Source of the DNA: Tricholoma matsutake
Lineage: Eukaryota > Basidiomycota > Agaricomycetes > Agaricales > Tricholomataceae
DNA: 64,000 nt
Direction of reading: 5' to 3'
NCBI GenBank assembly: GCA_026075535.2
Contig: AP026539.1
Span: 3,782,001 to 3,846,000 of the forward strand
Shown here: piece by piece, positions 41,296 to 53,038 of the stretch
How the letters are laid out: each line of letters begins with the position of its first letter
How positions within the stretch are numbered: position 1 is the stretch's first letter
Notes under the pieces: model-generated
What the model was told of the DNA's origin: nothing
Seen by the model: only the letters and a program-made list of their open reading frames with translations
Database searches by the model: none
Position numbers and translations under genes: made by a program

Positions 41296-44200
41296 TCAGT
41301 CCCCTGCCATTTTATTTGCATTTAATTTACCATAGAATTGGAGTGCTATGATTGTGTCCAATATTTCCAATTCCTGAAACTCTTGCCTCAATGCTCCTGA
41401 CCCTCCTCCTTGGATTTTTTGAGGATGAAAACCAGAGATGATCAGAGTCCCAGCAGCTGTTGAGCCTCTGGAAAGAGCTGTGTAATAAGCTTGATGTGTT
41501 TCACTATGCCCCAGATATGAGTGGGTGGTCAGGCGCAAATGACAAAAGCCTTCCAGACTTGACAGGCTCTCTTGGCCCACTCTCATTGTCTGAGCTCTGT
41601 GGTGTATGGTCATCTGATTGATTGCCATTGTCATTGTTGCTCTTCCTCCTCTTTTCACGAGTGCAATTCATTATCCAGTCATACAAGCTCAGTGATCCTA
41701 GCTCAAGTGGTTGCCAGATGTAGTCTAAGACTGGTGATAATCCAACAACCTGTCTACCTTGCTTGAGTATAGTGACTTTTGTGACATTCTCTTCCATGTC
41801 AATAGTCTGATCGGTTGGTATGTTTGCAACCCAAGGGCTTCTGGTGGTTGTTACAAAAGCTTTCCAATAACAATTTCTAAAGTTGTGGCTGCAGTAATGG
41901 TCTGGATTATTCAACAGATACATATTGACCATAGGTGCTCCATGTTCCAGTTTGACACTCAAGGAATTAGTCATCAGCTTGCATGCAATCTGTTGTCGAC
42001 TCTCTGAGCCACCAACTATCTCTGCATTCTTCTGAAACACAGATCGGATTGTGTCAAAAATGACATGTGTTTTTAATGTTGGTTTGGTTATATAGTTTGT
42101 GACATATAACAGCACTCCCTTGATTGCAGTCCCAGACCTCAAGCTAGTGACATCAGTATTACAGTGGAACAAGTATGTTAGTAAATGAGAGAAGGTGTTG
42201 ATCCATTGTGCTTTTTTTTTGAGGTGGACGTGTCCTGTTTCCTCATCAATGTGTGTTGTTTCAACTACAGGCCTTGGAAAACGTGCTTTGCACTTTCCAA
42301 ACACATTATCTAGGCACCCAGTGAATTACTGTGATTTGTTTTTTGAGCCATCTCTATTCCGGTTTGTGGTGCATCGGTGGGTATTTGATCTGAACAAAAG
42401 GTCATCAACTGTTTGTCTAAATGTCATCCACCAGCTGTCTAAGACAGCACATTGCTCACATTTACAGGTGTTGGATGTGCATGTCATAGGTGGTGGTGTG
42501 ACAGGCAATGTTGTGGTAGGGTCTTGATAGCCTGCTTCTGTCATTTTTTTCCCCAGATACTCTTCTACTTCCTCTTGTAGCCCTGTCATGAAGTCCCCTG
42601 AATGTGCACTTTCTAAATACTCAATCAAGCTCCTTTGAAATTCAGAGTCTGGTTCTAATATTCTTTGTCGAATCTCTTCTGGTGTCAATGTTCCTCGTAT
42701 CCACACCAACATATGAAGGTGCAAAGTTAGTTGCCCTTGTTGTTCTACAGTCCCATAGTAGCCTGACATGTTTCCATAGAGACCATCATGTGCTGCACCC
42801 ACCCCTAAAACATGCTTGATAAACATTTCAACCATGAAGTGAAAAAAATGTGCCCCTGCCACTGGGTTTTCAGCAATCAGACAGTACCTGATGTCCTCTG
42901 GCAGTGGAGACACATCAAACTTTTCATTGTTGCCTGCAAAATACAAACAAATGGGATGTTTGTTGTCTGCTGGTGAAAGGGTGATGTACCATAGGGGGGC
43001 TCCAAGGTAGGCAATCAAAGACCATATCTCATTCCACATGTGTTTCTTGCTTGTGATTGAGCCATGAACATGAGTACTCACATGGTCCAAGTCTTTCATT
43101 ACTTGGAAACAAAGTTCCTCATCATGGTTTGCTGGTTTAACTGTTTCCCCAGATGCCATGTGTTTTGCAATGTCAGCCAAAGCATCTTGATTTACATTCA
43201 GCAAGCGTTCTGCCACATCCTTGAACTTGCTTGTGTTTGCGACCAAAAAAGAGCCTGTTGTTGTTGCCTTGATTTGCTCATGGCTGAATGCTACAAATGA
43301 AAAGGCTGCATCCTTCTGAAACCGTTTGTCATGGTACATCAACAAAAAGATTTTATGTGCTTTGTCTGACAGTTTAGTAGTGCCTATCCATATGGAAATA
43401 GCCATGGGAATATTTGGGGATACAAATTGGGATTGCTGTAAATTGATTGTGCCTCTGCACTCTGTCCCACAGACAGTGCAGCCCCATGGCTGTTCCGATG
43501 CTGTAACGCAATGCCTTTCAGGGCTGCCACTGTCTTTGTGGATAGTTGTTCCCCTGAGATCCCATGCACCACAAAGGGACATTTGCCTTTGTCAACACCA
43601 TCATCTAATGTTTGGTCAAAGGTGCTGGTGCCTCAGGAACTTTGTTTGTTTGTGCCTGTTTGTATTTGACAGTGACTGGTGGCACATCTTCTGGGTACTT
43701 TGCAAGTTCATCATATGATATAGTCAAGTCAGCATAGTCTATGTGGTTCAATTTTAACCATGCCAAGGCACGGGCCACAAATTTTCTTCAAACCAAAAAA
43801 GGGGTGCATTGAAATTCTTCTCTTGTAGGGTTATTTGGGCCTGAAAACAAGATAGCCAACACCTCATCCAGGTCAGCCACAGGAGGTGGTAAAACATGGT
43901 AGACTTTAGCAATTGGTGCTTCAAATGTGATTGTGTGGGCCACCATTTTTCTCATCCCTAATGATGCGACACACACAAAACAGCCGTTGACATGCACATT
44001 TTGGATCAGCAGCTTTTCTATATATCAAAGACTTTGAAGCTCTTCTGGCACACCCCCAAGCCACAAGTCGTTAGCAAGTGCATGGCATGGAACTTTTCCC
44101 AAACATATATTTTTGTGGCAACCTCCACACACTTGGTCACACATGTGATCAATGATTGGACCAACCAGGCTTCCAATTTGTTCACTTGACTTTTGCCTTT

Positions 44201-44330
44201 CTTTTCTCACCCCTCCTTCTGACTCTAAGATGTGGAGCTGGTTAACTACTGATTTTAACTTGGTGAGTTCTGTCTTTGGAGTGAGTTGTCCACATACTGC
44301 ACAGCTGCCTTCCTCCAAGCAGTCAGGTTA
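41296..44330 (-). pseudogene. Helitron Rep/helicase protein, internally deleted
   Basis: Minus-strand order: a Cys-containing N-terminal region (CAVCGQLT, HMCDQVCGGCHKN, LANDLWLGGVPEEL), a DUF6570-like block (HVLPPPVADLDEVLAILFSGP near 43870), PNLYPQIFPWLFPYG, then the Helitron Rep domain: WYITLSPADNKHP, GTVEQQGQLTLHLHMLVW (HUH motif HLH) and KARFPRP. VLLYVTNYITKP supplies two Tyr four residues apart, the expected Y2 nucleophiles. The final piece (41296-41500) reads YYTALSRGSTAAGTLIISGF and EFQELEILDTI, the end of the Pif1-type helicase. The roughly 500 residues of helicase motifs I-V that should lie between Rep and this end are absent. Frameshifts lie near 43780, 43400, 42320 and 41500. Confidence 0.82.
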
Positions 44331-44399
44331 TGAATCTTTGAAAAATCCACTGATAATCTGATGGCTGAGTTCCAAATCCAAAGGTTTTGGTGGGAAAGG

Positions 44400-45614
44400 C
44401 TGAAAGGGCCGCACCTGAGGTAGTGTATAATCAGCACTGTCTTTTTGTGTTTGGCTAGTATGTTTCCTGGAATTTCTTAGACACTGTTGTCATTCCTTCT
44501 CTTTGACTTGTGCAACCTTTGTGATCCTAAACACAGAAGAATACAAATTGCATGCTAAGCAATCATGTTGCTCAAAGCAAGCAGGCAGCTCACTTTTGTC
44601 TGTTCTTGAGCCTAGCTTGACCTTGTGTATCTTGGCAAGCATCCACATTTTTGATACAGATAAATAGGGAGCCAAAGTGCTCAGAGGTACTTTGGCATGT
44701 ACAAACCCATTTGACACTAGGTAGTGGCCCAGGCCAATACTTTCCTTATGGTCTTCAAAAATTAGGGCAACTGTGGCGCTGTCAAGACTGTAATGGATTG
44801 CTGTCATAAATGGCTCAATAACATCCCAAGGGATGAGACAAGGTCTCCCCCCTCCAACAGGATCCCTGTGTTGCTGTACATGTTGCTGCTTGTTAGTTGA
44901 CATAAATTGATCCACCCCTAGGGGTAATTGCCTCTTTAACACTGAACCAACCTTCTGTTGATTATTATTATAAGAGTCATTAAGAGAAGTCTGGTGGCTC
45001 ACACAAGAGCAAATCTCTTGAACTAAAAATAGCCAAGCAAGCCTTCGCTGTGCCTGTTGGTCATATGACAGCATGACAGGGCACAACATGTGACACAGTT
45101 TCCATGTGAGAGGCTGGTGTCTCAATTTTTGTTGCATTCTCTTTTCCCAACGTCTGGGATTGGGATTATTTAGGAACGCAATGCCATAATCATGGCAAAG
45201 TCTGATGAATTGGCAAAGTCTGGTCTGGATGTCTAAGACCCATTGCGCTGGATTTTGACACTTAACACTATGTAGTATTCATAGCCACCGTCGCATTTTA
45301 ATGCAGCACAAATGAATCAACAGCCAGATTTTGCAAATTTTGGTTATTGCAGCCTTTGTATCAGGTCTTATTCTGTCACAGAAAGGCTGCACCAAGGCGT
45401 ATACCAAATCAATCTGGTCTTGTATCCTGTGCAGATATATGGCTGCACAATAGCCCAATGGCACTTTCCACAACAAGCAGGCTTCCTGCAAAGATTTTGC
45501 TATTAAAGGCCTCTGATGTGCACCAACAAGTACACAAGAGCTGATTGTGTTATGGTGCAATTCCACATGATATCCACCATTTGTGGATTTGTACAGTTGC
45601 CTCTGGATGGCCAC
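44400..45614 (-). pseudogene. Unrecognised minus-strand coding remnant upstream of the Helitron
   Basis: Two frames, 44490-45137 (WKLCHMLCPVMLSYDQQAQR, then PCLIPWDVIEPFMTAIHYSL, ACFEQHDCLACNLYSSVFRI) and 45279-45614 (EACLLWKVPLGYCAAIYLHR, LVQPFCDRIRPDTKAA), look protein-like in composition. I do not recognise either. Position and strand suggest the N-terminal extension of the Helitron protein or a captured gene. Confidence 0.4.
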
Positions 45615-46246
45615 CAGTGTGGGACTTAAGGTTGTTGTGGGAGAAGTTCTGCTTAATCAATTGGGCCCTGAAACGGTTGAAAAGACATAAAGACACACCT
45701 TCAGATGGGCCCCTTGGCATGAGCATTGGGTAACATTATTCTTGCATCCCCCACGCAATTGTTTGCTGACTTTTCCACACTCGAAATGCTTTGTGGGGTG
45801 TCCACCTCCACAAGTGTGGTGGTAGATATTCACACAACTCAGATTCTCCTCAGAGTCCCTTTTCTCAATAGAATGCTAGAACACCCAAGGTTAGATTGGC
45901 CCAAAGGACATCACAAACTCAGGCCTGAAAGCAAGCATGGGCTTGCAAAGTTTGTAAATTATTTTTTTCTTCTGGGCCACTGGCCTGTAATCTGACACTG
46001 CGTTCACCATCCTGTTAGTTGTACATTTTTGAAGTTTTGCAGATGCATACTTTCCAGGGCCAAAGCAATCATTTTGTGTTTTGTAGTAGAGTCCACAAAT
46101 GTGCTTGATGGTGCAGAAACCAGGCGCAATCAACAGGAGCAGCCATATGCGGAACAGGGTAAACACCATTGAGGTGTTCATCATTGTTGACAACCAGGTT
46201 TTCACGTGGCAAGACACAGACAATAGGGGTTGCCCTTTTTTACTCT
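45615..46246. other. No clear gene; possible Cys/His-rich minus-strand exon
   Basis: A minus-strand frame near 45760-45830 gives CGGGHPTKHFECGKVSKQ, which might be a short metal-binding exon. The rest has many stops and no family resemblance that I can see. Confidence 0.3.
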
Positions 46247-47756
46247 TTATATGATACTAGAGCTGTGGACTGCTATGTTTTCAGGAGGCATGACACAGGT
46301 AATAGGAGTAACCCCTGTTGTCTCCTTTTTACCATGCAAGACCCAGGGTTCAAGATGACACCAGAAAAAAGCCCCCGGCCCCTCTCTCCATGCAGATGAC
46401 AAGTGAGCAGACAAGCCCTGGCTATAGACGGTCTCATTGTTCAAACAAATAGCATTCACAAAATTCCACAGCAAAGTCTCCATGTGATCACCTAGTCTGT
46501 TACTTATCCATTACACTTGAATTTCCAACCATCCCTATCCTGACTCCTCTGGTACCGACAACATGATGACAAATAACATGTTTGCAGACAAATTAGTCTT
46601 CCCCATTCTCGACGTATACTTCGAGATAGTGTGACTGACTGTGACCACTGCTTCAAACGGAATCTCCTGTTCATTACTCTTGTACAACGGCCAAGATAAG
46701 AGGCGCCTGAAGTCTGCATCTGAAAAACTGAAAGCAGCCCAGGTTTTTGTGCCTCTGCCATCATAGATTGGGACTATTGTGTGTCGATAAGAATCAAGAT
46801 GAACTCGTTGAAACCATGTTACTTCTGTCTTCATACGTTCTTGAAGAACCATACACATCATCTGCATCCTGAGAAACCAGAGCTGATGACACCATCCTCA
46901 TGTTTGATGAATGTTGCTTTGGTGGGGTGCTGGTAACTGCAAGCACACTTCAGATGACATCAGCTAGAGACCATGAGTCGAACCTTTGTGGCTTTTGCCA
47001 CTGGGGTCCTTGGGCCGAGTAGTAAATGTGAATCCCAGTGGGCCAGAGGATGAGGCCAGAGGATGAGGCCATGACGTGAAAGTCCAATAACAAACCCCAG
47101 AATGAAGTATCCCTCCTCATGTCTTGTGTAAAAGGGGCAATTGTGATCTTGTGCACCGTCCACAGATTGAGGTTAGGGCCTGCAGTGCCTGGGGTGACCA
47201 AGAAGGATTCAGCCCAATATCCAGTCATAACGTGGATAGCGAGTTGCCAGGTGCTTGTGATCTTAAGCCGCCTGTCTTCTGCATACACGTGTTGAGGGCT
47301 GATGCATGCATGTGTTGAGGGCTGATGCATGCACATGTTGAGGGCTGATGCATGCAGTATTCAGGTACTGCCCAGAGTGCAAAAAGGCGAGTGCTTTCAG
47401 CAGTTGTCTGAGCCCTTTTGTCAGAGAGCCGCTGTCATTAGCAAGCCAAACATACCATATTTTGTCACCAGCCATCCCCTTGCAGAAAGTTGCAAAGTGA
47501 GCTCGTGCCATCTCCCTTGTGGTTTGTTTGTTGTAAGGCTTGATGTCACCCAACCGCCTGTACATAAGATCAGTAACCGACTGTGTCTGGCCTGCAAACC
47601 ACTACACATACTCAAGATGAGGCAATTATTATACAATGGCTTTAATGCAGAATCTTGAAGCTCCTCTATCATCACGGTATGCCCGTCATTGTGGAGTACT
47701 CCTTCATCATCATCGGCATTGCCTGTGCCTACTTCGGCCTTTTCTGTAATAGTCAT
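46247..47756 (-). pseudogene. Hypothetical protein of an Agaricomycete multi-copy family, decayed
   Basis: Minus-strand frames in order: 47421-47756 (start MTITEKAEVG), 47263-47565 (YNKQTTREMARAHFATFCKG, IWYVWLANDS, LRQLLKALAFLHSG), 46950-47336 (LKITSTWQLAIHVMTGYWAE, IAPFTQDMRRDTSFWGLLLD, GIHIYYSAQGPQ) and 46504-46867 (ERMKTEVTWFQRVHLDSYRH, TIVPIYDGRGTKTW, DADFRRLLSWPLY). The sequence resembles hypothetical proteins common in mushrooms that have the Trp-rich W-x-L-xIHVxTxxWAE block. Function unknown. Some of the frame changes may be introns. Confidence 0.5.
47288..47357 (+). repeat. 24-bp tandem repeat, three copies
   Basis: GTGTTGAGGGCTGATGCATG followed by CA(T/C)(G/A) is repeated three times within the hypothetical gene. 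Twenty-four bases keep the reading frame and add SPQHVHAS-like eight-residue units on the minus strand. Confidence 0.8.
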
Positions 47757-48870
47757 GTCTTCATGTGACTCTTGTTGACTGTGAGAAACAGGTCAGTATG
47801 GGCATATAAAGTAAATGCCTGCCCTTCATGTGTCATTCACATCAGCCCACATGGTGTCAGATCCCTCGGGTTGCTCTTCCAAAGGAGTCTCAGTCACGCT
47901 GGTGTTTTCTGCGATGGGTACAGCCACCCCATCCCCATCACTAACACACAGCATTTCCAAAAAAAAGAAAAAGAAAAAAAAACCTGAGCTTGTCAGCAAT
48001 ATGAACAAAAGATTAGTCACAAACTTCGAAGTGCCAGGCATTGGTCCCGCTTTTAATTGCGCGTTCTTTTTGTAAAATGCCATTAATCTGTTCGAACTCC
48101 AGAGTAAGTGTTGTCAAATGGGGGGGAGGCCTTGCCTACTCTGCAATAGATGGGAACTCATCATCAGACCCTGCTGGCGCAGGGGTCTCATCAGGTTTGC
48201 TAGGGCAGGCAGAATGTTAAAATGTTGCACATGGGCACAAACGGCATACACAAACCTTGGACCGCTTTGAGGTGTCAGCGGTGGTGTGACTGCCTTTGGT
48301 TTTTTACTGGGGTCACTAGACACATTAGAAATTTCATGTGGGCTAATAAATAAAGTGTTGCGTGCCTGTTCTTGGCAACAATTTCATCTTCATTCTCTAA
48401 AATCTTCCTGCTTTTTGTCACTGCCCACCTGGAATAGGTTGTTAGACATTAACATGAAAGCCATATATATTGTGTTCATACTTAGGCCATCCACTCTGCT
48501 TACTACACCAAACAACAATCAGGTGCCAGTCCATGAAAGTGAAAGGAATCCACACATTGCATCTCCAAACATGAGCAAGCCAGCTTCACCACCTATTTGG
48601 TGAAGCCTTTTGTCTAAAGTGGTGCTGTAGGTTTTCATAAGCCGCAAGGCGTGAACTAAACATCAAAAACATACAGCATGGAAACTGCTGGCAACATCTT
48701 GAAGTTGGCTGAATTGGGAGGAGGCTTCGCCTCTGACTGAACCTTTTTTGAAGGTGGTGCTTCTACAAACTCGCTGATTTCCTCTTGATCAAAAAAAAAA
48801 AAGGGGGGAGGGGCCAGCCTGAAAGGCAAGCACTCACATGTCTGGAGAACTTGACTTGACAATGCGGTCT
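47757..48870 (-). other. Possible short exons of an unidentified minus-strand gene
   Basis: Frames at 48114-48323 (MSSDPSKKPKAVTPPLTPQS) and 48656-48862 (QEEISEFVEAPPSKKVQSEA) are low-complexity and basic/acidic. They may be N-terminal exons of the hypothetical gene at 46247-47756 or a separate broken gene. I have no family match. Confidence 0.3.
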
Positions 48871-50246
48871 TTCCTTTTTTTAGAAACCATTGGCCTGGTC
48901 CTGGTCAGTGTCCGCACACTACAACAGAACGTTCATACACACATCTGATTGATGGACATTTCCGCTGCAACAAAGCTATTTATAATGTAGAAAATCAAAG
49001 TGTTAAAGATTTGAAGCATGCCCACTCACACCGCTAAGTCCATCTCTGCTCTACAAGACATTGGAAATCCTTTGTTTGCCACCTGTGACCTCAGGAAAGA
49101 AGGCTTACTTTTCTCTACTGGTGAGCTTCGCAACAGGTGCTTTGATGGTGATCGGACCACTAAAATGTATGATCGCATCAGTTGTAGCCCTGGAGATACC
49201 AAACCAACCATGCCTTTTGAGAGTCACAGCTGATCAAGGCATTTGGGATTCTGGGAAATGGTGGAATCAAACAGATTAGGGACAAGCATTTTTATCTCGA
49301 CACACGAAAAGGAGGATTACCATTCCGAGAGCTCAGTAAGCTCGGGAGCTCCTCAACCCCCTTAATGTGCTCAAACAATTGGCTGCGGTGGGGGGTTCAA
49401 CATCTCAAAATTAGCAATGGCACATTGTGGATCCGAGGGTGGGGCTGATTGTAATGTGAAAGATTTACGCACTGAGTATTCTGGTAACGACCTCTCATCG
49501 TCAACCTGTTGATGAGCATACGTTAGTGCCGGGCCTCACTGAGTGTGGCAAATGGTAATGATTGATAAGGTCTGAAACTGAGAGGAGGCCAGCATTGAAA
49601 AAAAGACCAACTCACGGTAAGATGGCTGGGCAGCAAACAGGGGTCAAAATACCGACCCCCTGTAATTGGGCCTAGGCTGTTACCGGCAGTGATCACTAGG
49701 TGAATGGAGGGCACCAAGGCCTACAATCGTCAAAAGAACACATGTCTGGCAATAAACATTATCAGATGTTGAGGGGTGGACCGTGGTGTCTTGGGCCAAT
49801 GGCATTTAGGTGTTGGGTACAAATGGTCCTACTAGTAGCGACTTGATTGTCGCCTCTGGGGAACAGTCCAGTGCACATTCAGACAGCTCATTTCGCACAG
49901 GCAGACTGGGGCGTTAGCGTCACTGGCAGTAACGACACACATTCAGACTGAGAAAGATGGTTGGAAGGAAGCTTGTCCTAGCGATGGATAGGAGGGTTTA
50001 TGTAGGTAAGTAGGCTGTCCACAGGCTATGCAAGGCAACACATAACTAAGTAAAAAAACACTGTTCCAGCAGTTGATGAAGTAGATAAATATGAAACACT
50101 AGAGGCCTTGGCAGCCTTATCATCATGCTTGTCGCTATCGCTACACAGACTCCTTCTGACAGCAAACAAAATACACGAAACAGTGATTTAGGCTCCAGGG
50201 CCCCATGATGAATTTCAAGGGCCCTCGCTCCAAGTTTGTTGTCATT
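48871..50246. other. No recognisable gene
   Basis: Sequence between two minus-strand hypothetical genes. Only short frames without family resemblance occur. Confidence 0.35.
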
Positions 50247-51427
50247 CAAGGTCCATGACCCTGTCAGCCTCTCTCCTCATCGCCTTCTTTTCTGCTTTGG
50301 ACATCCCGTAACCAGTGTGGTGTTTCAACATAATTTTTTTCGGCAGGGTGTCAAGGCACACCCGCATCCTGAGGGCCTGTATCAGTTGGTAAGTTTTGTG
50401 TCTGCAGAGCTGACCACTAGACATGTACGGAACTAAACTGGGTGTCAAGGAGGGCCATGGACTGTAGAACCATTAGCATTTTGTACTGCTTCCCCTTGAC
50501 TGGGTCCTCTTTGATTGGAACGACAACAAAAGATAATTGTGCTTCCACAATGTCCCCCTTTCTGAACGACTGAGGTGGACATGCCTCAAATCTGCGAGTC
50601 ATCACACGTTGTCAAGGTATACCTGCCACCCTTTACTAAATGCTCATACCTGTACCTGCCATCTGGTTCTCTAAAAGCACAGCAATATTCGACTTCGTTG
50701 TCCTCTGTATGCACACATCGAGCTCCTGGGGACACCTCCATCTTTGCAAGGACGCTGCAAGGGTCTACATTCTCTTGGAATGGCAAACTTGCCAGTGCCA
50801 ACCCCTGTCTTACAGGTGTAAAATAACGATTAGATGCCTCAATTGATGGGCCATGACAGTCCATGAGATTCCAGGAACCCAGGGCTGCGTGACTGAAGGC
50901 TCGATCAAACATCCCATGGATCTCGTTGACTGCCATCACAGCCTCGCCGAAAAAAGGGGTGTCGAGCCCACTCACAGTGATTGACTGGCGGAGGTAATGA
51001 TACTTGCCAGGTTGCATACTATGCACATGAGCCTCATCCCAAGGAGGTTGTAGGTGTGCGTACCTCGGGATTTTCTCCAAAGGGGGCAGCTGAAATTCTG
51101 TCAAAACCCCCTGGACAGTGAAGACAGCCTCTTGGACTTCACCCTCCACACCCGAGTTTTTGAACAAACACCACATTGGGAGGCTGGGATGCCACCTGGC
51201 CGCAAATGTCTCCTCCCAATGAGGCTACCTCTGCACATAGCTTGGATGACTATTCTGGTGAGTCCAGAACTCACCACAAATAATGCACCCAGCTGATCCC
51301 ATTCTTCCATGACTGCTGGATCGATTATCAATTCATTCAAGCACACACCTGCAAACATCAGCCAAGCGTGATGAGCCCTCAAGCACTTGCACTCATGGGC
51401 ATTCACAAAGTCAAAGTTGGGGTCCAT
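50247..51427 (-). CDS. Hypothetical protein, mushroom multi-copy family, multi-exon
   Basis: Exon 1 starts at 51427 (MDPNFDFVNAHECKCLRAHH) and runs to about 51263 at a GTGAGT donor. The main exon (about 51200-50630) contains WCLFKNSGVEGEVQ, PGKYHYLRQSITVSGLDTPF, GEAVMAVNEIHGMFDRAFSH, EASNRYFTPVRQGLALASLP and HTEDNEVEYC. A 53-nt intron (GTATAC...CACCTCAG) leads to SFRKGDIVEAQLSFVVVPIK and LLDTQFSS, and a 52-nt intron (GTACAT...TGATACAG) leads to the last exon, ending MRREADRVMDLE. The GDIVEVQ-x-SFVxVP and MFDRAFSHA blocks mark a hypothetical family I know from many mushroom genomes; function unknown. The junction of exons 1 and 2 does not resolve in frame, so this copy may be broken there. Confidence 0.58.
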
Positions 51428-52941
51428 TGGGTTGGCCCCTCAGAGCAAGGCCCAGGGTTTTATTGTGGGGGTAAGACAACGGCTAGGAGGTGAGCACAAT
51501 TTTTTTAATAAAAAAATAGGATCTGTTCATTAGAATAGGGGGTTAGCCGGCCAGGCTGCCCCTGGCCTGCTATGAGGGGCGGGTTTGAGTGCACCTGCAG
51601 GAAAGCCTGTGTTGATTGATCTGGCATGCTGTGCCGCCAGCAGACAGTATGAGACAGACACTTGCCTTGTACATACTGAACGGGCCTCTCACCAGCTTTG
51701 GGGGGGGGGGGGCATTTGTGTCTCTCGTGGTACACAGTAGGAACAGTTTTAAGATTACACTACATTCAAAAGTTGCATGGACTGATGGTCCAGGTGATAC
51801 ACATTCAAGGCCTGGTGAGTCGAGTTTGGGATAAGGAGCCGCAGAGCTATAGACATCACAGTAATGGAACGGAATTTTACGCCAATAAGCAAAGGCCCAT
51901 AGATAAAAAAAGACTCGGCTGTCCCATCATTTGATGTTGGGAGGCAGCAGACACGGTGGCCCATCTGAAACATGTTCAAGAAAACAAACCATGCGATGTG
52001 GAAAAACATTTCGGGCCTTCGGTCTGCTGTCCTGGGGTTGGATCACGGTTTTTAGCCAACAGTGTGAGGACCCCCCTCTGAAAGCAGAGGGGACAAGAGG
52101 GCAGAGTCGCATTCATCTGAAACAAACACACATGCCGAGGGGCCTTGTATCCATATATAGAGCATGCTGTGGTGATGATAGATCGTATGAGACACACACT
52201 GACCCCATACTGAACAGATCTCATTCTCATAAATGAGAACTCAGAATTGCTTCATGAAAGTTATTTGGTTCTTGGAATCATTCAGAAGTTTGGGGGCAAT
52301 GTTTTTGATGCCTAGTGATTGTTGGTTGATGGTGAGCAGGCAGTTCACACAGATATTTCATTACATTTGCAAAATAAGTATTTATTGTAAGTTACTAATC
52401 TACTTTTAATAACTGTTCCCAATGATGTGAGGAACTCTATGTAAGCTAGAATCTATAAACAACCTGATAGAATAACCCCTTGACATTGTTGGGAATGGTG
52501 TCAAGAGGTGGCACTCACCATGGTTCCTGGTGCTATGTTGGATTAGCAAGCTGTGCTCCATTCTGAGCACCATTCCATGAAACACTCGTATGTACCTGTA
52601 CTTCCTCATTTTGACCCCTTTTTGCCTTTGCTATACACCTAACTACTGTACCTTACGATGCAGTTAGTTGTAGTTTATAACTTTGTTACTTTTTGTAACC
52701 TCACCTCAGCTGTTGTGCTCTCGCTCTCATGCGCAAACACTGAGGTGAATACTTTTACCTTACTTTATTTATATTCTTGTACTTACATTTACCTTTTGTC
52801 TCATAACACTACATTTAGGTAAATATATTCAGCTGTTGTGCTCTCACTCTTGCATGCAAACACTGAGTCTTGTAATGCTACATTTAGCTACTCTTACAAT
52901 CGGCATATCCTGTTTCTCAGCATGGTTGATGCATCAAAGTG
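51428..52941. other. No recognisable gene
   Basis: I see no protein family here. Around 52680-52860 the block CAGCTGTTGTGCTCTC, then GCAAACACTGAG, occurs twice about 125 bases apart, with TTTACCTTACTTTATTTA between them, which may be a terminal repeat of an older element. Confidence 0.35.
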
Positions 52942-53038
52942 TGGCAAAAAACAACAACATCTTCCATGGATGATGGATGACACATGACTTATATCATGTT
53001 TTGATGCTTACATACTCTAACCATAACCTCAACCTCAT
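52942..53038 (-). repeat. Right copy of the long-range inverted repeat, part 1
   Basis: On the minus strand GAGGTTGAGGTTATGGTTAG, then AGTATGTAAGCATCAAAA and GTCATCCATCATCC, match 39945-40040. The match breaks at about 53038 and resumes at 54054. Confidence 0.75.
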
